A stretch of DNA of 45,166 bases from Pseudonocardia sp. TRM90224 (GTDB taxonomy: Bacteria; Actinomycetota; Actinomycetes; Mycobacteriales; Pseudonocardiaceae). The stretch spans positions 1 to 45,166 of the forward strand of contig NZ_JAJGSX010000056.1 of assembly GCF_021245725.1 (NCBI RefSeq). The letters run 5' to 3'. This document shows, piece after piece, positions 33,679 to 42,290 of the stretch (its first letter is position 1; every line of letters begins with the position of its first letter). The notes beneath the pieces are model-generated. The model made no database searches. It saw only the letters and a list, made by a program, of their open reading frames with translations, and was not told the origin of the DNA. Made by a program: the position numbers and the translations under genes.

Positions 33679-35208
33679 GTGGCCCGTCCACCGCAGGTCG
33701 GTGTCGTCCAGGACGACGTGCACGAGAAGGGCCTGTCCGGCGGCTCGGTGGGGTTGTGGGGCAGCGTCACGCTCGGGGTCTCCAGCGTCGCGCCGGCCTA
33801 CGCGTTGACCGCCACGCTGGGGATCCTCGCCGCCGCAGTGGCGGTGAAGATGCCGGCCGTGATCGTCGCCGGGTTCATCCCGATGTTCCTGACCGCGTAC
33901 GCCTACCGCGAGCTGAACCGCGCGATCCCCGACTGCGGGACGTCGTTCACATGGGCGACGAAGGCGTTCGGCACGTACGTCGGCTGGATGTGCGGCTGGG
34001 GCGCGATCATCGCGACGGTGATCGTCCTGTCCAACCTGGCCGGGGTCGCGGTCTCGTTCTTCTACCTGTTCATCGCCCGGATCACCGGGATCGAGTCGAT
34101 CGCCGAGCTGGCCGCCGACAAGATCGTCAACATCGTCACCTGCGTGGCGTTCGTGGCCGCCGCGACGTTCGTCGCCTACCGGGGCATCACCACGACGAAG
34201 CGCGTGCAGGTCGCTCTGGTGGTCTTCCAGATGGTGGTGCTGGCGATGTTCGTCATCGCCGCGTTCGCCGGTGCGACCGCTTCGCCGACGGCCATCGCGT
34301 TCGAGTGGGACTGGTTCAACCCGTTCACCGGGCTGACCCTCACCGCGTTCACGGCCGGCCTGATCGGCTCGATCTTCGCGTTCTGGGGCTGGGACACCTG
34401 CCTGACCGTCAACGAGGAGAGCACCGACCTCGACCGCACGCCCGGCCGGGCCGCGGTGGTCACCGTGGTGCTGATCCTCGTGTCGTACCTGCTCGTCGGG
34501 ATCGCCGCGATGGTCTACGCCGGGGTAGGCACCGACGGGCTCGGCCTCGGCAACGAGGAGACCTCGGACAACGTGTTCGGCGCGCTCGCCGAGCCGGTGC
34601 TCGGCCCGTGGGCGTCGATGCTGCTGTTCCTCGCGGTGCTGGCCTCCAGCGCGGCGAGCCTGCAGACGACGTTCCTACCGCCGGCCCGCACGCTGCTGGC
34701 GATGGGCGTCTACCGGGCGGTGCCCGCACGCTTCGCGCGGATCCACCCGCGGTTCCTCATCCCCAGCTACGCGACGCTGGCCTGCGGGATCGGCACGGCG
34801 GTGTTCTACAGCCTGCTGACGCTGCTCTCGGAGAGCGTGCTCTCCGACACGATCCTCACGCTCGGGATCATGATCTGCTTCTACTACGGGCTGACCGCGT
34901 TCGCGTGCGTCTGGTACTTCCGCAAGGAGCTGTTCCGCAACAGGTTCAACTTCGTGTTCAAGTTCCTCTTCCCGCTGCTCGGCGCGGTCATGCTGACGGT
35001 CGTGTTCGTCATCTCCATGATCGACAGCTACGACCCGGCGAACGGCAGCGGCGCCGCGGTCGGCGGCGTCGGGCTGGTGTTCGTGCTGGCACTGGGCCTG
35101 CTGGTGCTCGGAGCCGGGCTGATGGTGATCCAGCGTGTCCGCGACCCCGAGTTCTTCATCGGCGGCACACTCCGCCGCGACACCCCTGCGTTGATCGTTC
35201 CCGAGTGA
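33679..35208 (+). CDS. APC-superfamily amino acid/polyamine permease
   Basis: 509 residues from a GTG at 33679, five bases after GGAGG. About twelve to fourteen membrane helices; the first is preceded by SGGSVGLWGSVTLGVSSVAP, the APC helix 1 signature, and FWGWDTCLTVNEESTD is characteristic of the amine and polyamine branch of actinobacterial permeases. Sits between the ATP-grasp and amine oxidase genes, so it most likely imports the amine (putrescine, agmatine or similar) that the oxidase degrades. Confidence 0.9.
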   Translation: MARPPQVGVVQDDVHEKGLSGGSVGLWGSVTLGVSSVAPAYALTATLGILAAAVAVKMPAVIVAGFIPMFLTAYAYRELNRAIPDCGTSFTWATKAFGTYVGWMCGWGAIIATVIVLSNLAGVAVSFFYLFIARITGIESIAELAADKIVNIVTCVAFVAAATFVAYRGITTTKRVQVALVVFQMVVLAMFVIAAFAGATASPTAIAFEWDWFNPFTGLTLTAFTAGLIGSIFAFWGWDTCLTVNEESTDLDRTPGRAAVVTVVLILVSYLLVGIAAMVYAGVGTDGLGLGNEETSDNVFGALAEPVLGPWASMLLFLAVLASSAASLQTTFLPPARTLLAMGVYRAVPARFARIHPRFLIPSYATLACGIGTAVFYSLLTLLSESVLSDTILTLGIMICFYYGLTAFACVWYFRKELFRNRFNFVFKFLFPLLGAVMLTVVFVISMIDSYDPANGSGAAVGGVGLVFVLALGLLVLGAGLMVIQRVRDPEFFIGGTLRRDTPALIVPE

Positions 35209-35219
35209 AAGGCGCAACC

Positions 35220-37094
35220 GTGACCGCACACCCGCTCGATCCGCTGTCCGCGGCGGAGATCAGCCAGGTCAGGGAGATCCTGCGGCGCGACCTCCGGATG
35301 GACGACGGCTGGCGGTACGCCTCGATCGAGCTGCGCGAGCCCGCGAAGGACGTGGTGCGCGCCTTCCGCCCGGGCGACGCGATCACCCGCGAGGCGCGGG
35401 TCGTCCTGTGGCACCTCCCGGACGGCGCCGCGTACACCGCGCTCGTGTCGCTGACCGACGACGTGTTGCTCGGCAGCCGTGGCGAGCCGGGGCACCAGCC
35501 CAACGCCACCTCCGACGAGTGGCACGCCGTCGACGACACGATGCGCAAGGACAGCCGGGTCGCCGAGGCGCTCGCGGCCCGCGGGGTCACCGACATGGAC
35601 CTCGTGCTGATCGACGTCTGGACGTACGGGGCGCACCTGATCCCCGAGCGGTACGCGGGCCGGCGGATCGGCTGGTGCGACATCTGGCTGCGCGAGCACC
35701 GCACGTCCAACCCGTACGCGCACCCCGTCAGCGGGCTCAAGCTGGTCGTCGACCTCAACACCGTCGAGCTGCTGGAGATCGAGGACACCGGCGGCGCCGC
35801 GTTCCCGCCGGTGCAGGGCGAGTACACCCCCGAGTTCGTCCCCGGCTACCAGGCCCGGACCGACCGCAAACCGCTCGCGATCACCCAGCCCGACGGCCCG
35901 TCGTTCACCATCGACGGCCACGAGCTGCGCTGGCAGGGCTGGGGCATGCGGATCGGCTTCAACTACCGCGAAGGTCTGCTCCTGCACCGCGTCGAGTACG
36001 CCGGACGCTCGGTGGCGCACCGCATGTCGTTCGCGGAGATGGTCGTGCCGTACCGCGACCCGACCCCCGACCACGTGCGGCGCACCGCGTACGACATCGG
36101 TGAGTGGGGCCTCGGGTTCATGACCCGGTCGCTGATGCTGGGCTGCGACTGCCTCGGCGAGATCCGCTACCTCGACGCCGTGCTGCACGACAGCTCGGGC
36201 GAGCCGACACCGATCCCCAACGCGATCTGCGTGCACGAGGAGGACAACGGGGTCCTGTGGAAGCACGTCGACGACCGGGCGGGCGCCGAGGTGCGCCGGA
36301 TGCGGCGGCTCGTCGTCTCGACGCACGTGACCGTGGCGAACTACGAGTACCTCGTCTACTGGCGCTTCTACGAGGACGGCTCGATCGAGTGCGAGGTGCG
36401 CGCCACCGGGATCATGGTGACCACCCCGTTCGAGGGCAGCACGGCGCCGCCGTACGGCACGGTCGTCGACACGCAGACCTACGCGCCGATCCACCAGCAC
36501 TTCATCGTCGCCAGGCTCGACATGGAGGTCGACGGGCCGTACAACACGGTCGTCATGACCGAGACCGAGCAGCTGCCGATCGACGCCGCCAACCCGTACG
36601 GGCTGGCGCTCACCCAGCGGTCCGTGCCGCTGCGCACAGAGGCCGAGGGCAAGCAGGACTACCGCTGGGAGACGCAGCGGGCCTGGAAGGTCACCAACCC
36701 CGGCCGGCGCAACAAGGTCGGCACGCCGGTGGCGTACAAGCTGGTGCCCGGCGCGGCGATCCCGCCGATGCTCGACCACTCCTCGCCGGTGTTCCAGCGC
36801 GCGCAGGTGCTCGGGCACACGCTGTGGGTGACGCCGTTCGACGCAGAGGAGCGGTGGCCGTGCGGTGAGTTCGTCAACCAGAGCGCGGTCGACGAGGGCC
36901 TCCCGAAATGGACCCGGGCGAACCGCTCGATCGAGAACACCGACGTCGTGCTCTGGTACGTCTTCGGTATCCACCACGTGCCGCGGATCGAGGACTGGCC
37001 GATCATGCCGGCCGACACGGTCTCGTTCTGGCTCAAACCGACTGGTTTCTTCGACTTCAACCCGGCGCTCGACGTCGCGCCGACGGATCACTGA
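35220..37094 (+). CDS. Copper-containing primary amine oxidase
   Basis: 624 residues from a GTG at 35220. It has the full catalytic set: the topaquinone-forming Tyr375 in ANYEY (N-Y-D/E), the catalytic base Asp292 in YDIGEWGLG, copper ligands His425 and His427 in IHQHF, and His586 in IHHVPRIEDWP. It oxidises primary amines to aldehydes with release of ammonia and hydrogen peroxide. No signal peptide is visible, so it acts inside the cell. With the dehydrogenase and ureohydrolase that follow, the likely substrate is putrescine (giving 4-aminobutanal) or agmatine (giving 4-guanidinobutanal). No catalase gene is nearby to deal with the peroxide. Confidence 0.95.
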   Translation: MTAHPLDPLSAAEISQVREILRRDLRMDDGWRYASIELREPAKDVVRAFRPGDAITREARVVLWHLPDGAAYTALVSLTDDVLLGSRGEPGHQPNATSDEWHAVDDTMRKDSRVAEALAARGVTDMDLVLIDVWTYGAHLIPERYAGRRIGWCDIWLREHRTSNPYAHPVSGLKLVVDLNTVELLEIEDTGGAAFPPVQGEYTPEFVPGYQARTDRKPLAITQPDGPSFTIDGHELRWQGWGMRIGFNYREGLLLHRVEYAGRSVAHRMSFAEMVVPYRDPTPDHVRRTAYDIGEWGLGFMTRSLMLGCDCLGEIRYLDAVLHDSSGEPTPIPNAICVHEEDNGVLWKHVDDRAGAEVRRMRRLVVSTHVTVANYEYLVYWRFYEDGSIECEVRATGIMVTTPFEGSTAPPYGTVVDTQTYAPIHQHFIVARLDMEVDGPYNTVVMTETEQLPIDAANPYGLALTQRSVPLRTEAEGKQDYRWETQRAWKVTNPGRRNKVGTPVAYKLVPGAAIPPMLDHSSPVFQRAQVLGHTLWVTPFDAEERWPCGEFVNQSAVDEGLPKWTRANRSIENTDVVLWYVFGIHHVPRIEDWPIMPADTVSFWLKPTGFFDFNPALDVAPTDH

Positions 37095-37116
37095 GCACTA
37101 CTGGAGGGCACGGAAG

Positions 37117-38559
37117 ATGAGCGAGAGCAAGCAGCTGGCCAACTTCGTCAACGGAGAGTTCGTCCCGCCCGCGGGCGGCGCCTATACCGACGTCATCAAC
37201 CCCTCGACGGGTGAGGCGTACACCTCGGCGCCGCTGTCGTCGGCCGATGACGTCGACGCCGCCTGCAAGGCGGCAGCCGCGGCGTTCCCGGAGTGGAAGA
37301 AGACCACTCCCGGCGAGCGGATGGAGTACCTGCTGAAGATGGCGGCCGCGATCGAGGCCGACGCCGAGGCGCTCGTGCGGACCGAGCACGAGAACACCGG
37401 CAAGCCGGTGGGGTTGACCATGAGCGAGGAGATCCCGCCCATGGTCGACCAGATCAAGTTCTTCGCCGGCGCCGCGCGGCTGCTGGAGGGCAAGGCGACC
37501 GCGGAGTACATGCGCGGCTACAGCTCCTCGATCCGCCGCGAGCCGGTGGGTGTGATCGGCTCGGTCGCGCCGTGGAACTACCCGATGATGATGGCCGTCT
37601 GGAAGTTCGCGCCGGCGCTCGCCGCGGGCAACACGATGGTGCTCAAGCCCTCCGACACCACGCCGGCCAGCGCCGTGCACATGGCGAAGCTGTTCGCCGA
37701 CATCCTCCCGCCCGGGGTGTTCAACGTCGTCTGCGGCGACCGCTCCACCGGTGCCGCGCTCACCGCCAACCCGATCCCGGCGATGGTGTCGATCACCGGG
37801 AGCACCGCGGCCGGCAAGGCGGTCGCGCGGGCGGCGGCCGACACCGTCAAGCGGGCGCACCTCGAGCTGGGCGGCAAGGCCCCGGTGATCGTCTTCAACG
37901 ACGCCGATCTCGCGCTGGCCGCCGAGAACATCGCCGTCGCCGGGTACTTCAACGCCGGTCAGGACTGCACCGCCGCAACCCGCGTGCTCGTCCAGGAGGG
38001 GCTGCGCGACGACCTCGTCGCCGCGCTCGCCGAGCAGGCCGCGAGCGTGCAGCTCTCGCGCGACGAGCAGGACGACGACGGCTTCTACATCCCGCCGGTC
38101 AACAACGTGAACCAGCTCGGGCACGTCTCCGGGCTGGTGTCGCGCGCGCCGTCGCACGCGAGTGTCGTCAGCGGCGGCGAGCGGTCCGGCGAGGCCGGGT
38201 ACTTCTACACCCCGACCCTCATCGACGGCCTGCACGAGGGCGACGAGCTGATCCGCACGGAGATCTTCGGCCCGGTGATCACCGTCCAGACGTTCACCGA
38301 CGAGGCCGACGCCATCCGGCTGGCCAACGACACCGAGTACGGGCTCGCCAGCAGCGTCTGGACGAACGACCACCGGCGCGCGCTGCGCGTCTCGGCCGGG
38401 ATCGACACCGGTTGCGTCTGGATCAACTGCCACATCCCGCTCGTGGCCGAGATGCCGCACGGCGGGGTCAAGCAGTCCGGGTACGGCAAGGACCTCTCGG
38501 CGTACTCGCTCGAGGAGTACACGCGGGTCAAGCACGTCATGTCCTACCTGGGGGAATGA
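37117..38559 (+). CDS. Aminoaldehyde dehydrogenase (PatD/KauB-like ALDH)
   Basis: 480 residues from the ATG at 37117; GGAGG lies 9 bases upstream. ALDH catalytic Cys284 in FNAGQDCTAATRV, base Glu250 in HLELGGKAP, and the cofactor motif PWNYPMMMAVWK. The FNAGQDCTAATR segment is typical of gamma-aminobutyraldehyde dehydrogenases. It would oxidise 4-aminobutanal to GABA, or 4-guanidinobutanal to 4-guanidinobutyrate, directly after the amine oxidase. It is 22 bases from the oxidase gene and abuts the ureohydrolase gene without a gap. Confidence 0.9.
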   Translation: MSESKQLANFVNGEFVPPAGGAYTDVINPSTGEAYTSAPLSSADDVDAACKAAAAAFPEWKKTTPGERMEYLLKMAAAIEADAEALVRTEHENTGKPVGLTMSEEIPPMVDQIKFFAGAARLLEGKATAEYMRGYSSSIRREPVGVIGSVAPWNYPMMMAVWKFAPALAAGNTMVLKPSDTTPASAVHMAKLFADILPPGVFNVVCGDRSTGAALTANPIPAMVSITGSTAAGKAVARAAADTVKRAHLELGGKAPVIVFNDADLALAAENIAVAGYFNAGQDCTAATRVLVQEGLRDDLVAALAEQAASVQLSRDEQDDDGFYIPPVNNVNQLGHVSGLVSRAPSHASVVSGGERSGEAGYFYTPTLIDGLHEGDELIRTEIFGPVITVQTFTDEADAIRLANDTEYGLASSVWTNDHRRALRVSAGIDTGCVWINCHIPLVAEMPHGGVKQSGYGKDLSAYSLEEYTRVKHVMSYLGE

Positions 38560-39573
38560 GTGGCCCGCTACGGCGCCCAGTTCGGCCCGGACATCACGTT
38601 CCTCGGTGTCGACCGCTGCGACTGGGCCGATGCGTCCACCTACCCCGACGCCGACGTGGTGATCCTCGGCGCGCCGTTCGACGGGGGCACGTCGCACCGT
38701 TCCGGCACGCGGTTCGGCCCGCAGTACATCCGCCAGACCTGCTACCTGCCGCACGACGGATCCCGTCCGTCGCTGGCGCTGCGGGTGGACGGGCTGAAGG
38801 ACCTGCGGGTCTACGACGCCGGTGACGTCGAGATGTTCTCCGGCGACGCTGAGCGTTCGGTGCGCGACCTGCAGGCCGCCGTCTACGCGGTGACCAGCGC
38901 CGGAGCCATCCCGCTCGTGCTCGGCGGCGATCACACGATCGCCTGGCCCGACGCGGCCGGGGTGGCGCAGCACCTCGGACAGGGTCGCGTCTCGATGATC
39001 CACTTCGATGCGCACGCCGACACCGGCAACATCGAGTTCGGGTCGCTGATCGGGCACGGGCAACCGATGCGGCGGCTGATCGAGTCGGGCGCGCTGCGCG
39101 GCGACCGGTTCCTGCAGATCGGGCTGCGCGGCTACTGGCCGGAGCCGGAGACGCTGGGCTGGATGGCCGAGCAGGGCATGCGCTCGTACGAGATGACGGA
39201 GATCGTCGCGCGCGGGCTCACCGAATGCCTCACCGAGGCGTTCGCGATCGCCACCGACGACTGCGACGGGGTGTTCCTGTCGGTCGACATCGACGTCTGC
39301 GACCCGGGCCACGCACCCGGCACCGGCACCCCGGAACCGGGCGGGTTCTCCGCGCGGCAGCTGCTCGACTCGGTGCGCCGGATCGCCTACGAGCTGCCGG
39401 TCGTCGGGATCGACGTGGTGGAGGTGTCGCCGCCGTACGACCACGCCGAGATCACCTCGTTCCTGGCGAACCGGGTGGTGCTGGAGGCCCTCTCCGGCAT
39501 CGCGCGCAAGCGCAAGGACGCGGCCGACGGCACGACGTGGGACCCGGAGCAGCCGCTGCTCGACGACCGCTGA
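38560..39573 (+). CDS. Ureohydrolase (agmatinase or guanidinobutyrase)
   Basis: 337 residues from a GTG that starts on the base after the dehydrogenase stop. Arginase-family manganese ligands are all present: His125 in GGDHTI, Asp150, His152 and Asp154 in FDAHAD, and Asp243 and Asp245 in SVDIDVCDP. It splits urea from a guanidino compound. IGHGQPMRR around His166 is in the substrate region. Context allows two roles: agmatine to putrescine before the amine oxidase, or 4-guanidinobutyrate to GABA after the dehydrogenase. Both lead to GabT. Last gene of the operon; a long palindrome follows. Confidence 0.92.
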   Translation: MARYGAQFGPDITFLGVDRCDWADASTYPDADVVILGAPFDGGTSHRSGTRFGPQYIRQTCYLPHDGSRPSLALRVDGLKDLRVYDAGDVEMFSGDAERSVRDLQAAVYAVTSAGAIPLVLGGDHTIAWPDAAGVAQHLGQGRVSMIHFDAHADTGNIEFGSLIGHGQPMRRLIESGALRGDRFLQIGLRGYWPEPETLGWMAEQGMRSYEMTEIVARGLTECLTEAFAIATDDCDGVFLSVDIDVCDPGHAPGTGTPEPGGFSARQLLDSVRRIAYELPVVGIDVVEVSPPYDHAEITSFLANRVVLEALSGIARKRKDAADGTTWDPEQPLLDDR

Positions 39574-39581
39574 CCCGCAAC

Positions 39582-39644
39582 TTCCCCACCGTTTGCCAAC
39601 CTGCACGCCCTCCAGGCTGTGCAAGTAGGCAAAACGGTGGGGAA
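39582..39644. terminator. Long palindrome, copy C
   Basis: TTCCCCACCGTTTGCC at 39582-39597 pairs with 39628-39644 except for one bulged A; a further weaker stem (about 39598-39606 with 39619-39627, two mismatches) closes the loop. It follows the ureohydrolase stop at nine bases and precedes a same-strand gene, so it is expected to end the catabolic transcript. Confidence 0.7.
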
Positions 39645-39740
39645 CTTCGGTGGCCTACCCGCGTAGCGAACTACGCGTGTCCACGCGGGTTCCGGAGCGC
39701 ACCGTCTGGGGCAACGTCCACATTTCCGAAAGGAAAGGCC

Positions 39741-40742
39741 ATGGCTGCTGCCACCAGACCCCGAAGGATCGCCGGAGTGCTCGGCGCGCTCGCCGTCCTC
39801 GTCGCCGGATTGCTGCTGGGGATCGCCGGTCCCGCAGCGGCAGCCCCCGCGGGCCCGTACCCGACGGCCATCGCGATCCCGCACGTCATGTTCAAGAACG
39901 TGCAGACCGGGAAGTGCCTCACCATCGCCGGCGGCAGCAGCACGGAGAACAACGTCCACGCGCTGCAGTTCACCTGCGACAACGACTTCTCCCGCCAATG
40001 GCTCATGACGAGCGTCGACGGCGGCGCCTCCTACCAGATCAAGAACGAGCGGACGCTGTAGTGCCTCACCATCGCGGGCGGGCGCAGCACCGAGAACAAC
40101 GTCGTCGCGCTCCAGTACAACTGCGACTCCGACCCGTCGCGCCGCTGGAGCAAGATCAACGAGAGCGGTGACACGTTCCAGCTCCGGAACGTCCAGACCC
40201 AGAAGTGCCTCACCATCGCCGGCGGCGTCAGCACCGAGAACAACGTCGAGGCGCTGCAGTTCAACTGCGATACCGACCCGTCGCGGCGCTGGGCGATGAG
40301 CTTGTTCAACAGCGACAACTACGTCCAGTACCAGAACGTGCGAACCGGCAAGTGCCTCACGATCGCCGGCGGTGTCAGCGCGGAGAACAACGTGCATGCG
40401 CTGCAGTTCAACTGCGATTCCGACCTGTCGCGCCGCTGGTACGAGATCAACCAGAGCGGCGGTTCGTTCCAGCTGCAGAACGCCAAGACCGGCAAATGCC
40501 TCACCATCGCCGGCGGCGTCAGCACCGAGAACAACGTCGTCGCGCTGCAGTACGAGTGCGACGCCGACCCGTCCCGGCGCTGGGCGAAGATCAACCCGAG
40601 CGGCGACACGTTCCAGCTGAGGAACGTGAAGACCGGCAAGTGCCTCACCATCGCCGGCGGCGTCAGCACCGAGAACAACGTCGAGGCGCTGCAGTTCAAC
40701 TGCGACGCCGACCCGTCGCGGCGCTGGCTGAACTCGGCCTGA
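39741..40742 (+). pseudogene. Secreted ricin-type beta-trefoil lectin, interrupted by an in-frame TAG
   Basis: From the ATG at 39741 (GAAAGGAAAG upstream) the frame begins with a Sec signal peptide (RRIAGVLGALAVLVAGLLLG, then AAAAPAG). The ricin-B-like repeats follow. Codon 107 is TAG at 40059-40061, where the other repeats have a Lys codon (AAG). The same frame then runs on uninterrupted for 226 codons to the TGA at 40740-40742. Without the stop it would be a 333-residue exported protein with six repeats of 48-49 residues, enough for two trefoil domains. As it stands only one repeat is made, unless the stop is read through. Such lectins bind sugars at the cell surface. Confidence 0.85.
39891..40739 (+). 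repeat. Six tandem ricin-B-like repeats (period 144-147 bp)
   Basis: The anchor TGCCTCACSATCGC occurs at 39915, 40062, 40206, 40353, 40497 and 40641, giving steps of 147, 144, 147, 144 and 144 bases. Each unit encodes a TGKCLTIAGG-STENNV pattern ending in SRRW in place of QxW. Units 3 and 6 are nearly identical over about 90 bases, pointing to recent duplication or gene conversion. Confidence 0.9.
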
Positions 40743-40831
40743 CGATCGATCGCACACAGCTGGTGGTGCCCGCAGACATGGCGTGCCAAGAAGGCAATGT
40801 CCAGCGTGCGGGCACCATCACCGGCGCCCGG

Positions 40832-42217
40832 TCAGCCGTCGAAGCTCGCGAACAGTGAGTTGAGGCCCTCCGCCAGCAACGGGTGCGTGAAGATCGCGTC
40901 GGCCATGGCGGCATACGTGAGCCCGCCGAGCATGGCCACCTGAACCACGGTCATGACCTCGCCGCCCTCACTGCCGAGCACCGCGCAGCCCAGGATCCGC
41001 CCGCTCTCGGCGTCGATGATCGCCTTCATGAAACCGCTGGTCTCGCCGGTCTCGATCGCACGGACGACGGCGCTCATCGGGAGCTTCGCGACCCTGATCG
41101 CGCGCCCTTGCGCCCGAGCCTCACGTTCGGTGATACCGACCCGGCCTAGCTGCGGGTCGATGAACACCGCGTACGGGACGGCCCGCTCCCGTGTGCTCGC
41201 CTTCCCGTGCTCGACGAGGTTGGTGTGCAGGACGCGGTAGTCGTCGAAGGAGAGGTGGGTGAACGCCGGTCCGGCCGTGATGTCGCCCATCGCGTAGACG
41301 CCGGGGACGCTGGTCTCCAGCCGCTCGTCGACCTCGATGTAGCCGCGCTCGTCGAGCCGGATGCCGGCCGCGTCGACCGTGAGTGCCTCGGTGTTCGGGA
41401 TGCGGCCGATGGCCGAGAGCAGGTGTGAACCGTCGATCACCTCGTCGCCGTCGTCGGTGCGGACGGTCAGCCGCACACCCCCGGCGGCCGGTTCGACCCG
41501 CAGCGGGGTCGCCGAGGTAAGCACCGTGATCCCCTCGTCGCGCAGGATCGCGGCAACCGCCTCCGAGACGTCGTCGTCCTCGGGCATCATCAGCCGCGCG
41601 GCGTTCTGGACGATCGTCACCCGGCTGCCGAACCGGCGGAACATCTGCCCGAACTCCAGCCCGATGTAGCCGCCGCCGAGCACGACGAGGTGCTCCGGCA
41701 GCTCGTCCAGCTCCATGATCGACGTCGAGTCGAGCACGGTGACGTCGCTCGCGCCGGGGATCTCCAGCGGCTTGGTCCGCGCACCGGCATCGACGACGAC
41801 GAGCGGCGCAGCGAGGTGCCGCGTCCCGCCGGCGCGCAGCGCGACCTCGATCGTCTTCGGGCCGCTGAACCGGGCCTCGCCCTCGATCAGGTCGAGCCCG
41901 TCGTGCGCGAGACGGCTCGCGTAGTTCTGCCGCGCGCCGGCGACCATGGCCCGCTTGCGCTCGCGCACCGCGGCCAGGTCCACCGACACGGGACCGACCC
42001 GCACGCCGTACTCCGCGGCGCGGCGCGCCTGGTGGGCGAGGCGGGCGCTCGCGACCATCGTCTTCGTCGGGGTGCAGCCGGTATTGACGCAGACGCCGCC
42101 GAGCTGGTCGCGCTCGACGAGCGCCACCCGCATCCCCGCCTTCGCCAGGTCGACGGGGAGGAACCGGCCGCCTTGACTGGTCCCGATCACGATCGCGTCG
42201 TACTGCTCTTGACCCAT
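40832..42217 (-). CDS. Pyridine nucleotide-disulfide oxidoreductase, MerA/Lpd-like
   Basis: 461 residues. Group I flavin disulfide reductase with the redox-active pair Cys43 and Cys48 in GGVCVNTGCTPTK, a second Rossmann motif VVLGGGYIGLEFG, the YAMGD FAD motif and the C-terminal HPLLAEGLNSLFAS in place of the usual HPTxxE. The first FAD motif is GTSQGG where GGGPAG is common. No paired N-terminal metal-binding domain and no merR, merT or merP neighbours, so mercury resistance is not supported. Probable role: NAD(P)H-linked reduction of a thiol or other small molecule. It is divergent from an AraC regulator, its likely controller. Confidence 0.9.
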   Translation of the reverse strand: MGQEQYDAIVIGTSQGGRFLPVDLAKAGMRVALVERDQLGGVCVNTGCTPTKTMVASARLAHQARRAAEYGVRVGPVSVDLAAVRERKRAMVAGARQNYASRLAHDGLDLIEGEARFSGPKTIEVALRAGGTRHLAAPLVVVDAGARTKPLEIPGASDVTVLDSTSIMELDELPEHLVVLGGGYIGLEFGQMFRRFGSRVTIVQNAARLMMPEDDDVSEAVAAILRDEGITVLTSATPLRVEPAAGGVRLTVRTDDGDEVIDGSHLLSAIGRIPNTEALTVDAAGIRLDERGYIEVDERLETSVPGVYAMGDITAGPAFTHLSFDDYRVLHTNLVEHGKASTRERAVPYAVFIDPQLGRVGITEREARAQGRAIRVAKLPMSAVVRAIETGETSGFMKAIIDAESGRILGCAVLGSEGGEVMTVVQVAMLGGLTYAAMADAIFTHPLLAEGLNSLFASFDG

Positions 42218-42290
42218 GCCGCGAAGCTAAGACAGCTGTGGTGATATGAATAGCTGCTTCTGTCTCAGTTTCCAGCCTGAAAGTCTCATC
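42218..42290. promoter_or_regulatory. Divergent promoter region with interrupted dyad AGACAG/CTGTCT
   Basis: AGACAG at 42230-42235 and CTGTCT at 42260-42265 are exact reverse complements 30 bases apart (about three turns); CAGCT at 42233-42237 and AGCTG at 42252-42256 give an inner dyad. Between them lies the AT-rich GATATGAAT, a likely -10 area. A site for the divergent AraC-type regulator is plausible. Confidence 0.45.

Noticed and set aside
35028..37091. Long antisense frame opposite the amine oxidase
   Set aside because: Explained by GC-skewed codon use of the real gene, which has all copper and topaquinone residues.
40832..42217. Mercuric reductase of a mer operon
   Set aside because: No N-terminal metal-binding domain and no merR, merT or merP nearby.
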